This document shows, in pieces, positions 55,148 through 64,000 of a stretch of DNA of 64,000 nt. Source of the DNA: JAWKIJ01 sp041394325 (GTDB taxonomy: Bacteria > Actinomycetota > Acidimicrobiia > Acidimicrobiales > Microtrichaceae). The DNA is taken from assembly GCA_041394325.1 (NCBI GenBank), contig JAWKIJ010000001.1, forward strand, positions 2,170,001 to 2,234,000. Direction: 5' to 3'. The notes under the pieces were generated by a model that was given only the letters and a program-made list of their open reading frames with translations, made no database searches and was not told the DNA's origin. The first letter of the stretch is position 1; the number at the start of each line of letters is the position of its first letter. The position numbers and the translations under genes were made by a program.

Positions 55148-56766
55148 TGGCGGACGGTCCACGCATCGGTGAGCGCCTCTTCCGGGGCTACGGTCCGCTC
55201 ATCGGCTTCGCCGCGATGTTCACGGCCATGGCGGTGTTCGTTCCCACGGTGTCGACGGAGGTGCGCACCGTGTCCGCCCCCTCGGAGCCGTACGTGACGT
55301 CCACGGCACCCGGAGGGTCCACTACCACGACCCTCTCCGGCGACCCCGCTCAGCCCCCTCCGTCCACCGGTGACCCGGCGGTCCCCGGGGCCGCGCCGGC
55401 GCAGTGCGAGGGGCGCCAGGTCAAGGGCGATGTCTACTCTCCGCCGTGCCGACGCTCCGACGGGAAGAACCCGGGCGCGACGTCGAAGGGTGTCACCGGG
55501 GACACGATCACGGTCGCCGTGCGCCTCAACTCCTTCAAGAGCGGTCTCACCGACGCGATCGCCCAGGCGGCGGGCGCCAAGATGCAGGGCGAGAACGAGG
55601 GCACCATCCGGCGCACCATCAGCGGTCTGTTCGACTTCTTCAACAAGTACTACGAGTTCTACGGTCGCAAGTTGAAGCCGGTCATCTACGACGGCCGCGG
55701 TGACGTGCTCAAGGAGCTGCTCGGCTCGGGTGTCGAAGGCGCCCAGAACGACGCGTTGAAGGTGGGCCAGGAGATCAAGGCGTTCGCGGACGTCAGCGCC
55801 ATCACCCCGCCCTACATCGACGGCCTCGTGCAGCAGAAGGTCATCGCGATCGGTGCGCCCTACATGTCGCGCAAATGGATGTCGGCACGCGATCCCTTCG
55901 TGTGGAGCCCGCTGGTCGACTGCTCGTCGATCGCCGAGAACATGTCGACCTACTACCTGCGAAGGATGGCCGGCAAGGCCGCCCGCAACGCGGGCGGCGA
56001 CCTGGCGGGACGTCAGCGCAAGCTGGGCATCATCGTGCCGAACTCGTCGTGGTATCAGGAGTGCCTGGACGACGGGCTCGCGGCCTTGAAGAAGGGCGGT
56101 GTCGTCCCCGCATCGGTGCAGACCTAGGTCATCGACACCAGCTCGGTGACCACCCAGTCGGTGGGCCTCGTCGCCCAACTCCGCAATGCCGGGGTCACCA
56201 CCGTCGGATGCTTCTGCGATCCGCTGCTCCTCAAGGCGCTCACGGTCCAGACCAACAGCCAGCGCTACTTCCCCGAGTTCGTCAATACCGGCGTCGCGTT
56301 CGTCGACCAGGACCTCGTGGGCCAGCTCTTCGCGCCGCAGGTCTGGAAACGGGCGATCGGACCGAGCTACGCCGGCGCCACGGTGCCCGAAGGGCGTGGG
56401 CCCGGCTATCAGGCCTACCGCGCGGCGGGCAGGACCGACCAACCCTCGATCGCGGTAGACCTCATCTACTCCCAGATCCAGCTCCTGGCCATCGGGGTCC
56501 AACTCGCGGGACCGAACCTGAGGCCCGACACCTATCGGGACGGCATGTTCCAGTACCCGGAGAGCTCGGGACCCCTCGGGACCTGGAAGTTCGGACCCGA
56601 CGACTACACCACCAGCCAGGACTCCCGTGAGGTGTACTGGGACCCGACCCGTAAGTCGGTGATGAACGGGGACCCGGGCTCCTACGTGGAGACACAACCC
56701 GGCAAGCGCTACCGGATCGGCGAGTACCCGGCAGGGGATGCGACCGTCCCCGGTATCGCACCGTGA
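55147..56766 (+). CDS. Membrane-tethered type I solute-binding protein (branched-chain amino acid/amide family), in-frame TAG
   Basis: A substrate-binding protein for the transporter that follows. The N-terminus is a membrane segment without lipobox (YGPLIGFAAMFTAMAVFVPT), then a Thr/Pro spacer and the binding fold (GDTITVAVRLNSFKSGLTDA, KYYEFYGRKLKPVIYDGRGD, VSAITPPYIDGLVQQKVIAI, LGIIVPNSSWYQECLDDGL). A TAG at 56125-56127 interrupts it after VPASVQT, but the same frame continues with the second lobe (QSVGLVAQLRNAGVTTVGCF, RYFPEFVNTGVAFVDQDLVG) to TGA 56764-56766. TAG is used as a real stop elsewhere in this window, so this is a nonsense change or a base-call error. The stop overlaps the permease GTG. 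Confidence 0.84.
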
Positions 56767-59700
56767 TCGGGGCTCCACTGCTGCGCAAGGCTGCCGGTTA
56801 CGCCGGTGCCGCGGTGGTGGTGTGGCTCGCCGCACTCGCGTTCGCCCCGAACGGTGCGCCGATCGGCGCCGTCCTGCAGGGGATGGTGCTGGGCTCTGCG
56901 ACCGCCCTCACCGCGGTCGGCCTCGTCCTCATATGGCGGGCGAACCGGTTCATCAACTTCGCACAACTCGCCCTCGGTGCCGCGGTCGGTCTCGGCGGGG
57001 TCCAGACCTTCATCGCATGGCATTGGCCGTGGGTGCTGTCGCTGTTGGCCGGAACCGCCGCGGGCGTGGCGGTGGGTGCCCTTACGGAGGCGCTGGTGAT
57101 CCGGCGCTTCCAGCGCTCGACGCGTCTGGTGTTGACGGTCGCGAGCCTCGGTCTCGCCCAACTGCTGGGCGGCGTCGAGCTGGCCGTCGGTCGGTACGGC
57201 TTCGGCCTCCAGGGCATCATCCTGGATGCGTTCCCGACGCCTCTCTCCGCCCGGAGCACCACGATCACCGCCATCCGGTTCGACGGCAATCACCTGCTCA
57301 TCGTCGCCGCCGTACCGCTGCTCGCGGGGATGCTGGCGCTCCTGTTCACCCGGACGGCCGCCGGGATCGGCATCAGGGCCGCGGCGGAGAACGCGGAGCG
57401 GGCACTCCTGTTGGGCATCCCCGTACGGCGACTGCACACGCTCGTCTGGGCGATCGCCGGGGGTTGGCGACGTTGACCTACATGCTGCGCGCCCCGATCG
57501 TCGGATCGGTGGCCAGCGCGGCGGGAGGTCCGACAGTCCTGTTGGCGGCGCTCACCGCAGCGCTGGTGGCGCGGATGGAGTCGCTGCCGATCGCGGTGTT
57601 CGCCGCGATCGGTCTGGGCGCGGCCGAACAGGTCGTCGAATGGAACTGGTCGGCGGAGCCGGTGTCGTTGTTGTATCTCGGGTGATCCTCGCGGTCCTCC
57701 TGTTCGGAAGGAAGCGCACCTCCCGCGCCGATGACGCCGGCGGCACCTGGCTCGACAGCGGTGAGGCGGTGACGATCCCGAAGGAGATCGCCGCCCTGCC
57801 GTGGGTCCGAGTGCTCCGCGTGCTGGGCTGGGTCGCCGCGGCCGGCATCGCCGCATGGGCGCTGTGGAGCTGGAGTCCGAGCGGCCTCAACGCCGCGTCG
57901 ATCGCCGTGGTCTGGGCGATGGTCGCGGTCAGCCTGGTCGTCCTCACCGGGTGGGCGGGACAGATCTCACTCGGTCAGTTCGCGCTGGTGGGCGTCGGCG
58001 CGGTGATCGCCGGGAACCTGATCGCCCGATGGGACGTCGACCTGTTCGTGGCCCTGGCGGCGGCCACCGCCGGGGGGATGATCGTCGCCGCACTCATCGG
58101 AGGCCCGCGTTGAGGATCCGCGGGCCGTTCCTGGCGGTCGCGACCCTGGCGTTCGCGGTCGCGTTCGACCGATTCATCCTCAACCCGGTGAGGTTTCCCG
58201 CACTGGTCCCCGAGCTGGGTTCGGTGGAGCGGCCGGTGCTGTGGGGTCGCTTCCCGCTCCAGTCGGAGCGCTCGACACTCCTGTTGTGCCTCGGCGGTCT
58301 GGCGATGGCGTGCTTCTGTGCCCGCGGGGTGCGTCGAGCCCGCAGCGGTCGGGTGCTGATGGCGGCACGCGACAACGCCCGGGCGGTCGAGGCGATGGCG
58401 GTGTCGCCCCGGGCGGTGGCACTTCGGGGATTCGTCTTCGCGGGGGCGATCGCGGGTCTCGCCGGGGGACTCCACGTCCTGGTGGTCGGCAAGATCGGCC
58501 AGTCTGCCTACGACTCGACCATGGGGATCGATGTCTTCTCCTTCACCACCATCGGTGGTCTGGGCTCGCTCTTCGGGGCGGCGGGCACCACGGCGGGGAT
58601 GCGGGCGATCCAGGGTGAGCTCGATCAGATGGGCAAGCTGTTGCTCAGCGGCATCGCCTTGCTCGTGGCCCTGTATCTCGTGCCGAACGGCATCGGTGAC
58701 GCGTTGGCACGGTTGCGCAACGCCGTCCTTCGCCGCATCGCGGGTGCGCCCTCGAACGTGCACGGTACCGAGTTCCCGACGGGACCGGATCAGATCAAGC
58801 CGACGTCACCTCCCCCCACGGCCGGTATCCCCGCCGACGGTTCGGCCGTCGCCTTCGACGGTGCGCTCTCCCTTCAGGGTGTGAACGTCAGCTACGGGCC
58901 GCTGCAGGTGTTGTTCGACGTCGGGCTCCACGTCGGCGCGGGGGAGATGGTGGCGCTCCTGGGAACCAACGGAGCCGGCAAGTCGACCCTGCTCCGTGCC
59001 GTGTGTGGACTGAGCGCGTCGAAGGGCTCCATCGCCTCGTTCGGCACCTCGCTGCGCGGCCGGCGCGCCGAGACGATCGTGAACGACGGTATCGCCCTGA
59101 TGCCGGGCGGGCGCAGCGTGTTCCCGACGCTGACCGTCGACGAGCACCTGCGCCTCGCGACGTGGACCTTCCGGCGCGATGCGGAGCGTGCGCGAACCGA
59201 CGTCGCCGCGATGCGCGACCTGTTCCCCTCCTTGGCCCGCCTCCACGCGAGCCGCGCAGGTGATCTCTCGGGCGGCGAACAACAACAGCTCGGTCTCGCG
59301 ATGACGATGCTGTTGCGACCCAGGGTGCTCCTCATCGACGAGCTCTCGCTCGGGCTGTCCCCGCTGGTGGTGGCCGACCTCCTCGGTGTGGTGCGGCGGC
59401 TGCACGCGGAGGGGATGACGATCGTTCTCGTCGAGCAGTCCGTCAACATCGCGCTCACGCTGGCGGACCGGGCGGTCTTCATGGAGAAGGGCCAGGTCCG
59501 TTTCGAGGGTCCCACCCGGGAGTTGCTCGAGCACCCCGAGATCCTGCGCGCCGTGTTCGTCCAGGGGGCCGACGCCCACCGGCAGCCCGACACCTCGGCC
59601 CCGTCGTCGGGAGGGAGCTGGAACCCCACTCAGCCGGTTGCGATGAACGAGACGGGTGCGGGACCGTACGCGGGGCCTCCCGCCTCGACCACCCTCCCCG

Positions 59701-60499
59701 CGGGGGTCCCGGTGTTGCGTTGTGAAGGTGTCGTCAAACGCTTCGGCGCGATCCGAGCCGTCGACGAGGTGGATCTGACGGTGATGCCCGGGCGGATCGT
59801 CGGGCTGGTCGGTCAGAACGGTGCCGGAAAGACAACCCTGTTGGACTGCATCTCGGGGTTCCACCGGATCGACGGTGGCCGGATCCTGCTGGGCGGCATC
59901 GACGTCACCGGGATGGCTCCGAACCGGAGAGCCGCCCACGGGATGGCGCGTTCGTTCCAGGAAGCGCGACTGTTCCCGTCCCTCACCGTCACCGAGACGG
60001 TCAAGGTCGCGTGCGAGCAGCATCTCGAATGCCGGTCGATGCTGGCCGACGTGACACATCAGCCGGCGAGCTTCGAGTCAGAGCTTGCCGTCCACCGCCG
60101 GGTCACCCGACTGTTGGAACTCCTGAACCTCGGTCCGCATCGGGACAAGCTCACCGCCGAGCTGTCCACGGGTATGCGCCGGATCGTCGAGCTCGCCTGC
60201 CTGCTGGCGGCCGAGCCGTCACTTCTGCTGCTCGACGAACCCTCCGCCGGGGTCGCACAGCGCGACACCGAGGCCCTCGGTCCGATGCTGAGCGACATCC
60301 GTGCCGAGACCGGTGCCGCCTTGTTGGTGATCGAGCACGACATGCCCCTGCTCTCCTCGATCTGTGACGAGATGGTCGCTCTCGAGATGGGCCACGTGAT
60401 CGCCGTCGGTACCCCCGGGAGGTGCTCGCAGACGAGGCGGTCATCGCGGGCTATCTCGGGACCGATCAGAGCACGATCGCGCGCTCCGACGCCCACTGA
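56763..60499 (+). CDS. Single-frame branched-chain-type ABC importer: LivH-LivM-LivF-LivG fused, four frame breaks
   Basis: With one base restored at each of about 57462, 57680, 58108 and 60413, one frame of 1246 residues runs from GTG 56763 to TGA 60497-60499. The order is a LivH permease (VLIWRANRFINFAQLALGA), a link GVILAVLLFGRKRTSRADD, a LivM permease (VVLTGWAGQISLGQFALVG, LRGFVFAGAIAGLAGGLH), a LivF ATPase (Walker A LGTNGAGKST, LSGGEQQQLGLAMT, LLIDELSLGLSP, VLVEQSVNIAL) and a LivG ATPase (VGQNGAGKTTLLDCISG, LSTGMRRIVELACLLA, LLLLDEPSAGVAQ, LVIEHDMPLL). LivM-LivF (linker with PTSPPPTAGIPADG) and LivF-LivG (linker with SAPSSGGSWNP) are joined without any break in the sequence as given, so that much fusion is certain. 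The substrate is not defined. Confidence 0.83.
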
Positions 60500-60540
60500 C
60501 GGTTGTAACGCAGGCCGGGTGGAGCTACGGCGTCAGGGCG

Positions 60541-61710
60541 TCAGCTGTTGGCGGCGATGCAACGCACCGCCCTGATGACGATCGTTCCGGCACCGGCGGC
60601 ACCACCCGCACCCGACGACAGCGGTGCGAGCTGCTCAGGGCTCAACGACGCGAAGCTGTCGTAGATGCAGCCGGTCACACCCGGGGCGATGCCCTGCTCG
60701 GCGAACTGTGCGACGAGGTTGTCGCGGTTGAGGAACATCATCGGGCTGAGCGCCTGTTGGGCCGAGGGTGAGAGGGTGACCGGCTGGTTGGTGGCCGCGC
60801 TCAGCAGCGCCTGCAGGAGGACCCCGACCAGTGCCTGCACCTCGGACGGCTGGAGCGCGTCGGGCTTGATCGAGAGCTTGAGGGCCGAGAGGTTGAGACG
60901 CAGCACCTTGTCCAGTTGTTGACGCTGGGCGGTGTTGAGTCCGCTGACCAATGCCATGACCACGAGCGGTACCTGGTCGGGGCGAAGGGTGTCGAGGTCG
61001 ATCCTGTCCACGTCGAGCTTCGCGAGGCGCTTGCCGATGTCCTCACCCGGCTCGCCCGGTAGGAGGCTGACGGCGGCGACGATCTGTTGGAGGAGTTGAA
61101 CCTGGTCGGGGCTGAGCTTGGCGGCGATCAGAGTGACGAACTGTTGGAGGTCGGTGCCCTTCATCTGGCGGAGGAGCGACGGGTTGAGCTGTGCGAGCAG
61201 GGCCATGACAGCGGACGTCGTCGCGGGATCGACCGGGGTCGTCACCGAGGGGTCGGCGGCGAGATCGGACCCGGCGGAGGCCGGTACGCACGAGGCGAGC
61301 GACGCGGCCTTCTCGAACGCCTCGTTCTTGATCGTCGCGTCCGGGTTGCCCGACAGCAACTGGAGTGCGAGAGCGGTGAGCTCCTTGTCGTCGGCGATCC
61401 GGTCGTACACACAACCGGCCTGCGACGCGGTGAGCCCGCGGCTCGTGAGCGTGGACACGACGAGGCCCTTGGCCGGTAGGCCGTTGAGGCGTCGGCTGAC
61501 CGTAGGGTCGTCGGGGATGTCGCCCACCTTCGACGTGGTGGGAACCGTGGGGATCGCGGCCCGGGCCGTCCTTACCGCATCGGTCATCCACTTCGGTGGC
61601 GGTCCGGGCGCTGCCACCACGCGGTCGGCGTCGGTGGATCGAGAACACCCCGCCAACATCGAGGCGACCACGAGCAGGCTCAGGGGCGCGAGGAGCCGAC
61701 GAGGAGTCAC
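60541..61710 (-). CDS. Lipoprotein of unknown function
   Basis: A 389-residue precursor with the lipobox VASMLAGC after MTPRRLLAPLSLLV. The mature part has two related blocks near its ends, each with a Cys in a helix: TASQAGCVYDRIADDKELTA and GVTGCIYDSFASLSPEQL; further Cys are in ASLASCVPAS and IRAVRCIAANS. These may pair as disulfides. Between them lies a long Leu/Gln-rich helical region (SPDQVQLLQQIVAAVSLL). No family is recognised. The start is GTG 61710. It converges on the fused transporter with a 41-base gap. Confidence 0.75.
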   Translation of the reverse strand: MTPRRLLAPLSLLVVASMLAGCSRSTDADRVVAAPGPPPKWMTDAVRTARAAIPTVPTTSKVGDIPDDPTVSRRLNGLPAKGLVVSTLTSRGLTASQAGCVYDRIADDKELTALALQLLSGNPDATIKNEAFEKAASLASCVPASAGSDLAADPSVTTPVDPATTSAVMALLAQLNPSLLRQMKGTDLQQFVTLIAAKLSPDQVQLLQQIVAAVSLLPGEPGEDIGKRLAKLDVDRIDLDTLRPDQVPLVVMALVSGLNTAQRQQLDKVLRLNLSALKLSIKPDALQPSEVQALVGVLLQALLSAATNQPVTLSPSAQQALSPMMFLNRDNLVAQFAEQGIAPGVTGCIYDSFASLSPEQLAPLSSGAGGAAGAGTIVIRAVRCIAANS

Positions 61711-61755
61711 CCGGGAATCTCACCCGATCCGGCCGGGTATTACAAGCCGGCGCCG

Positions 61756-61761
61756 TAGAGT
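61756..61761 (+). promoter_or_regulatory. -10 element of the VIT-family gene
   Basis: TAGAGT ends 8 nt before GTG 61770, consistent with a leaderless or near-leaderless transcript. Confidence 0.5.
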
Positions 61762-61769
61762 TCGCGAAC

Positions 61770-62480
61770 GTGGATGCGGCCGCCAACAGCCGAGGGCGAG
61801 TGGAGGGCCACCTTCACGAGATGCACCGTCTGCACCGCACGGGATGGCTCCGCGCCGCGGTGTTGGGGGCGAACGACGGCATCGTTTCGACGGCGTCGTT
61901 GATGATCGGAGTCTCGGCAACCGGAGCCGGATCGGGTGCGGTGTTGACGGCGGGAGTCGCCGGGCTGGCCGCGGGCGCCTTTTCCATGGCGGCGGGGGAG
62001 TACGTCTCGGTGTCCTCCCAGCGTGACACCGAGATCGCCGATACCGAGATCGAACGCGAGTCGATCCGCCGCAATCCCGAGGGCGAGCTGGACGAGCTCA
62101 CGGAGATCTACGTGGGTCGGGGTCTCTCACGGCCCTTGGCCGAGCGGGTTGCCGCCGAACTGCACCGCCACGATCCACTCGAGGCTCATCTGCGCGACGA
62201 GCTGGGTCTTGTGGATTCGACCGCGGCCAGGCCGATGCAGGCGGGATTGACATCCGCGTTCGCGTTCTGCAGCGGTGCCCTGATCCCGATCCTGGTGGGG
62301 TTGGCCACGACGCGCGAATGGATCCTCGCCGTCGTGGCGCTGTTGGCGCTCGCGCTGTTGGGTGTGGTCGGGGCGAGGCTCGGCGGTGCCCGGCCGGGTG
62401 TCGCGGCGCTACGCGTCCTCGTGGGCGGTGGGCTCGCGATGGCGGCCACCGCGGGGATCGGCACGCTGTTCGGGACCTGA
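61770..62480 (+). CDS. VIT/CCC1-family iron-manganese transporter
   Basis: A 236-residue membrane protein. The first helix holds the family motif WLRAAVLGANDGIVSTASLM and the second GAFSMAAGEYVSVSSQRD; the metal-binding Glu-rich cytoplasmic helix follows (TEIERESIRRNPEGELDELT). Three more hydrophobic segments lie at the end (FAFCSGALIPILVG, ILAVVALLALALLGVVG, GGGLAMAATAGIGTLFG). The family moves Fe(II)/Mn(II) out of the cytosol. The start is GTG 61770, set by the -10 element; it diverges from the lipoprotein. Confidence 0.9.
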   Translation: MDAAANSRGRVEGHLHEMHRLHRTGWLRAAVLGANDGIVSTASLMIGVSATGAGSGAVLTAGVAGLAAGAFSMAAGEYVSVSSQRDTEIADTEIERESIRRNPEGELDELTEIYVGRGLSRPLAERVAAELHRHDPLEAHLRDELGLVDSTAARPMQAGLTSAFAFCSGALIPILVGLATTREWILAVVALLALALLGVVGARLGGARPGVAALRVLVGGGLAMAATAGIGTLFGT

Positions 62481-62524
62481 GGGCGCCGGCGCGCCCGCGC
62501 CGCCCGACGGACGGCAACCCGGTG

Positions 62525-64000
62525 TCAGTCGTGCTCGGCGAACGCCTCCACCGGTGGACACGAGCACATCAGGTTGCGGTCGCCGTATCCGTTGTCGACC
62601 CGGCCGACGGGTACCCAGTACTTGTCGCGGCGGAGTGAGGGGAGAGGATAGGCCGCCTCCTCCCGCGTGTAGGGAAGTTCCCACTTGTCCGTCATCAGGT
62701 CCTCGGCGGGGTGCGGAGCGAGGCGCAGCGGGGAGTCCGCGAGGGGCCACTCGCCGCGCTCGATCCGTCGGATCTCCTCACGTATTGCGAGCATGGCGTC
62801 GACGAATCGGTCCAGCTCCGCGGGAGACTCCGACTCGGTCGGCTCCACCATGAGTGTCCCGGGAACGGGGAACGACATGGTCGGAGCGTGGAAGCCGTAG
62901 TCGATGAGCCGCTTGGCGATGTCCTCGTTGGTGACCCCGCAGGCCTTCTCGATCGGGCGGATGTCGAACATGCACTCGTGCGCGACCAGCCCGTTCTCGC
63001 CCGAGTACAGCACCGGATAGGCGTCTCCGAGGCGAGTTGCCAGGTAGTTGGCGGCGACGATGGCGCCGGTGGTGGCCCTGGTCAGGCCGTCGGGACCCAT
63101 CAGCGCGACGTAGGCCCACGAGATCGGAAGGATCGACGCGGAGCCGAACGGTGCCGCCGCCACCGCACCGATCCCGCGGCCGGGGAGGTGGGGGGCGAGG
63201 TGTGCCTTCACCCCCACCGGTCCGATTCCCGGTCCACCTCCGCCGTGTGGGATGCAGAACGTCTTGTGGAGGTTGAGGTGGCTGACGTCGGAGCCGATGT
63301 CGCCCGGGCGGGAGAGCCCCACCATCGCGTTCATGTTGGCGCCGTCGAGGTATACCTGCCCGCCGGCATCGTGCACGAGTTCGCACAGTTCCCGGATGGT
63401 CGATTCGAACACGCCGTGCGTCGAGGGGTACGTCACCATGACCGCGGCGAGCCGGTCGCGGTCGGCTTCGACGCGGGCGGCAAGATCGGCCATGTCGACG
63501 TTGCCCTCCTCGTCACATGCGACCACGACGACTCGCATCCCCGCCATCACCGCGGACGCGGCGTTGGTTCCGTGAGCCGAGGACGGGATGAGGCACACGT
63601 CGCGGATCTCGTCGCCGTTGGCGAGGTGGTAGGCCCGGATGGCGAGCAGACCGGCGAGTTCGCCCTGACTACCGGCATTGGGCTGCACCGACACCGCGTC
63701 GTAGCCGGTGATCTCGCACAGCCAGTCCTCGAGATCGGAGATCAGTGTCCGGTAGCCCTCCACCTGGTCGGCGGGAGCGAAGGGGTGCACCCGTGAGAAG
63801 CCCGGCCACGACACGGCGGTCATCTCCGTCGCCGCATTCAGCTTCATGGTGCAGCTTCCGAGCGGGATCATCGTGCGGTCCAAGGCCAGGTCACGGTCTT
63901 CCAGACGCCGGAGGTACCGCATCATCTCGGTCTCGCTGTGGTAGCGGGCGAAGACCTCGTGGGTGCAGAACGCCGTGTGACGAGGTGTCCCCAGAGTGCC
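62525..64000 (-). CDS. gcvP: Glycine dehydrogenase (decarboxylating), P protein; C-terminal half, cut by window edge
   Basis: The PLP-dependent decarboxylating subunit of glycine cleavage. The frame is open to base 64000, so about 490 C-terminal residues of a ~950-residue protein are present. Visible segments are HEVFARYHSETEMMRYLRRL, GSCTMKLNAATEM, QPNAGSQGELAGLLAIRAYH, SSAHGTNAASAVMAGM, the PLP lysine in LHKTFCIPHGGGGPG, and the ending RVDNGYGDRNLMCSCPPVEA. It lies some 30 kb from gcvH/gcvT and on the opposite strand. Confidence 0.95.
   Translation of the reverse strand, partial: GTLGTPRHTAFCTHEVFARYHSETEMMRYLRRLEDRDLALDRTMIPLGSCTMKLNAATEMTAVSWPGFSRVHPFAPADQVEGYRTLISDLEDWLCEITGYDAVSVQPNAGSQGELAGLLAIRAYHLANGDEIRDVCLIPSSAHGTNAASAVMAGMRVVVVACDEEGNVDMADLAARVEADRDRLAAVMVTYPSTHGVFESTIRELCELVHDAGGQVYLDGANMNAMVGLSRPGDIGSDVSHLNLHKTFCIPHGGGGPGIGPVGVKAHLAPHLPGRGIGAVAAAPFGSASILPISWAYVALMGPDGLTRATTGAIVAANYLATRLGDAYPVLYSGENGLVAHECMFDIRPIEKACGVTNEDIAKRLIDYGFHAPTMSFPVPGTLMVEPTESESPAELDRFVDAMLAIREEIRRIERGEWPLADSPLRLAPHPAEDLMTDKWELPYTREEAAYPLPSLRRDKYWVPVGRVDNGYGDRNLMCSCPPVEAFAEHD

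Noticed and set aside
1..64000. CRISPR arrays, insertion sequences, rRNA genes, prophage genes
   Set aside because: I saw no regularly spaced repeats, no transposase or integrase motifs, and no rRNA-like or phage structural sequence anywhere in the window.

Overview
The window is 64 kb of very GC-rich DNA, densely packed with genes on both strands. Most starts overlap the preceding stop by 4 nt (ATGA or GTGA). Gene content points to a high-GC actinobacterium, most likely of the class Acidimicrobiia (inference). The evidence is a gcvH-garA-merR-DUF151-merR block known from mycobacteria, a Rv2466c-type mycothiol-linked oxidoreductase, LCP and VIT proteins, and many promoters of the form TANNNT placed 6-8 nt before the start codon, the layout expected for leaderless mRNAs.

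Layout. 1-9 kb is housekeeping: the end of an aroA-cmk fusion, plsC, a CopD-like protein, ispH, a PDZ/radical-SAM-like DUF512 protein, der, a SpoIIE phosphatase, an acyl-CoA carboxylase beta subunit and a small zinc/TM protein. tRNA-Pro(GGG) follows, then a type III restriction-modification pair (9.26-15.0 kb) whose mod gene has a lower-GC core. 15-27 kb holds a carotenoid oxygenase, a nucleotide-sugar epimerase, a hydrolase, a large S8-like/FG-GAP surface protein, a two-subunit B12 mutase whose active-site residues indicate isobutyryl-CoA mutase, a glycosyltransferase and an SRAP protein. 27.4-32.7 kb holds HIT, a CDP-alcohol phosphatidyltransferase and the glycine-cleavage/GarA block; gcvP runs off the right edge at 62.5-64 kb. 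32.8-37.3 kb is a gamma-glutamylation (polyamine-type) catabolic set. 37.4-46.5 kb holds small secreted and regulatory genes, an unusual sigma-like/membrane pair, LCP, cyclophilin, an ABC1 kinase and an ALDH. 46.5-51.5 kb is lipid and oxygenase metabolism. 51.9-60.5 kb holds a sugar-phosphate transferase, then a coupled operon of an anchored surface protein, a membrane-tethered solute-binding protein and a transporter in which two LivH/LivM-type permease domains and two LivF/LivG-type ATPases form one reading frame once four single-base deletions are allowed for.

Data quality matters here. I count 28 single-base-type frame breaks (mostly one-base losses in G/C runs) and two in-frame TAG codons, in thirteen genes plus a fourteenth that carries only a TAG. 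They include genes normally essential (der) or central (gcvT, acyl-CoA carboxylase). In every case the protein resumes in another frame with conserved residues, and the repaired length is a multiple of three. I therefore annotate whole genes across the breaks and treat most breaks as probable consensus errors, although some could be real.
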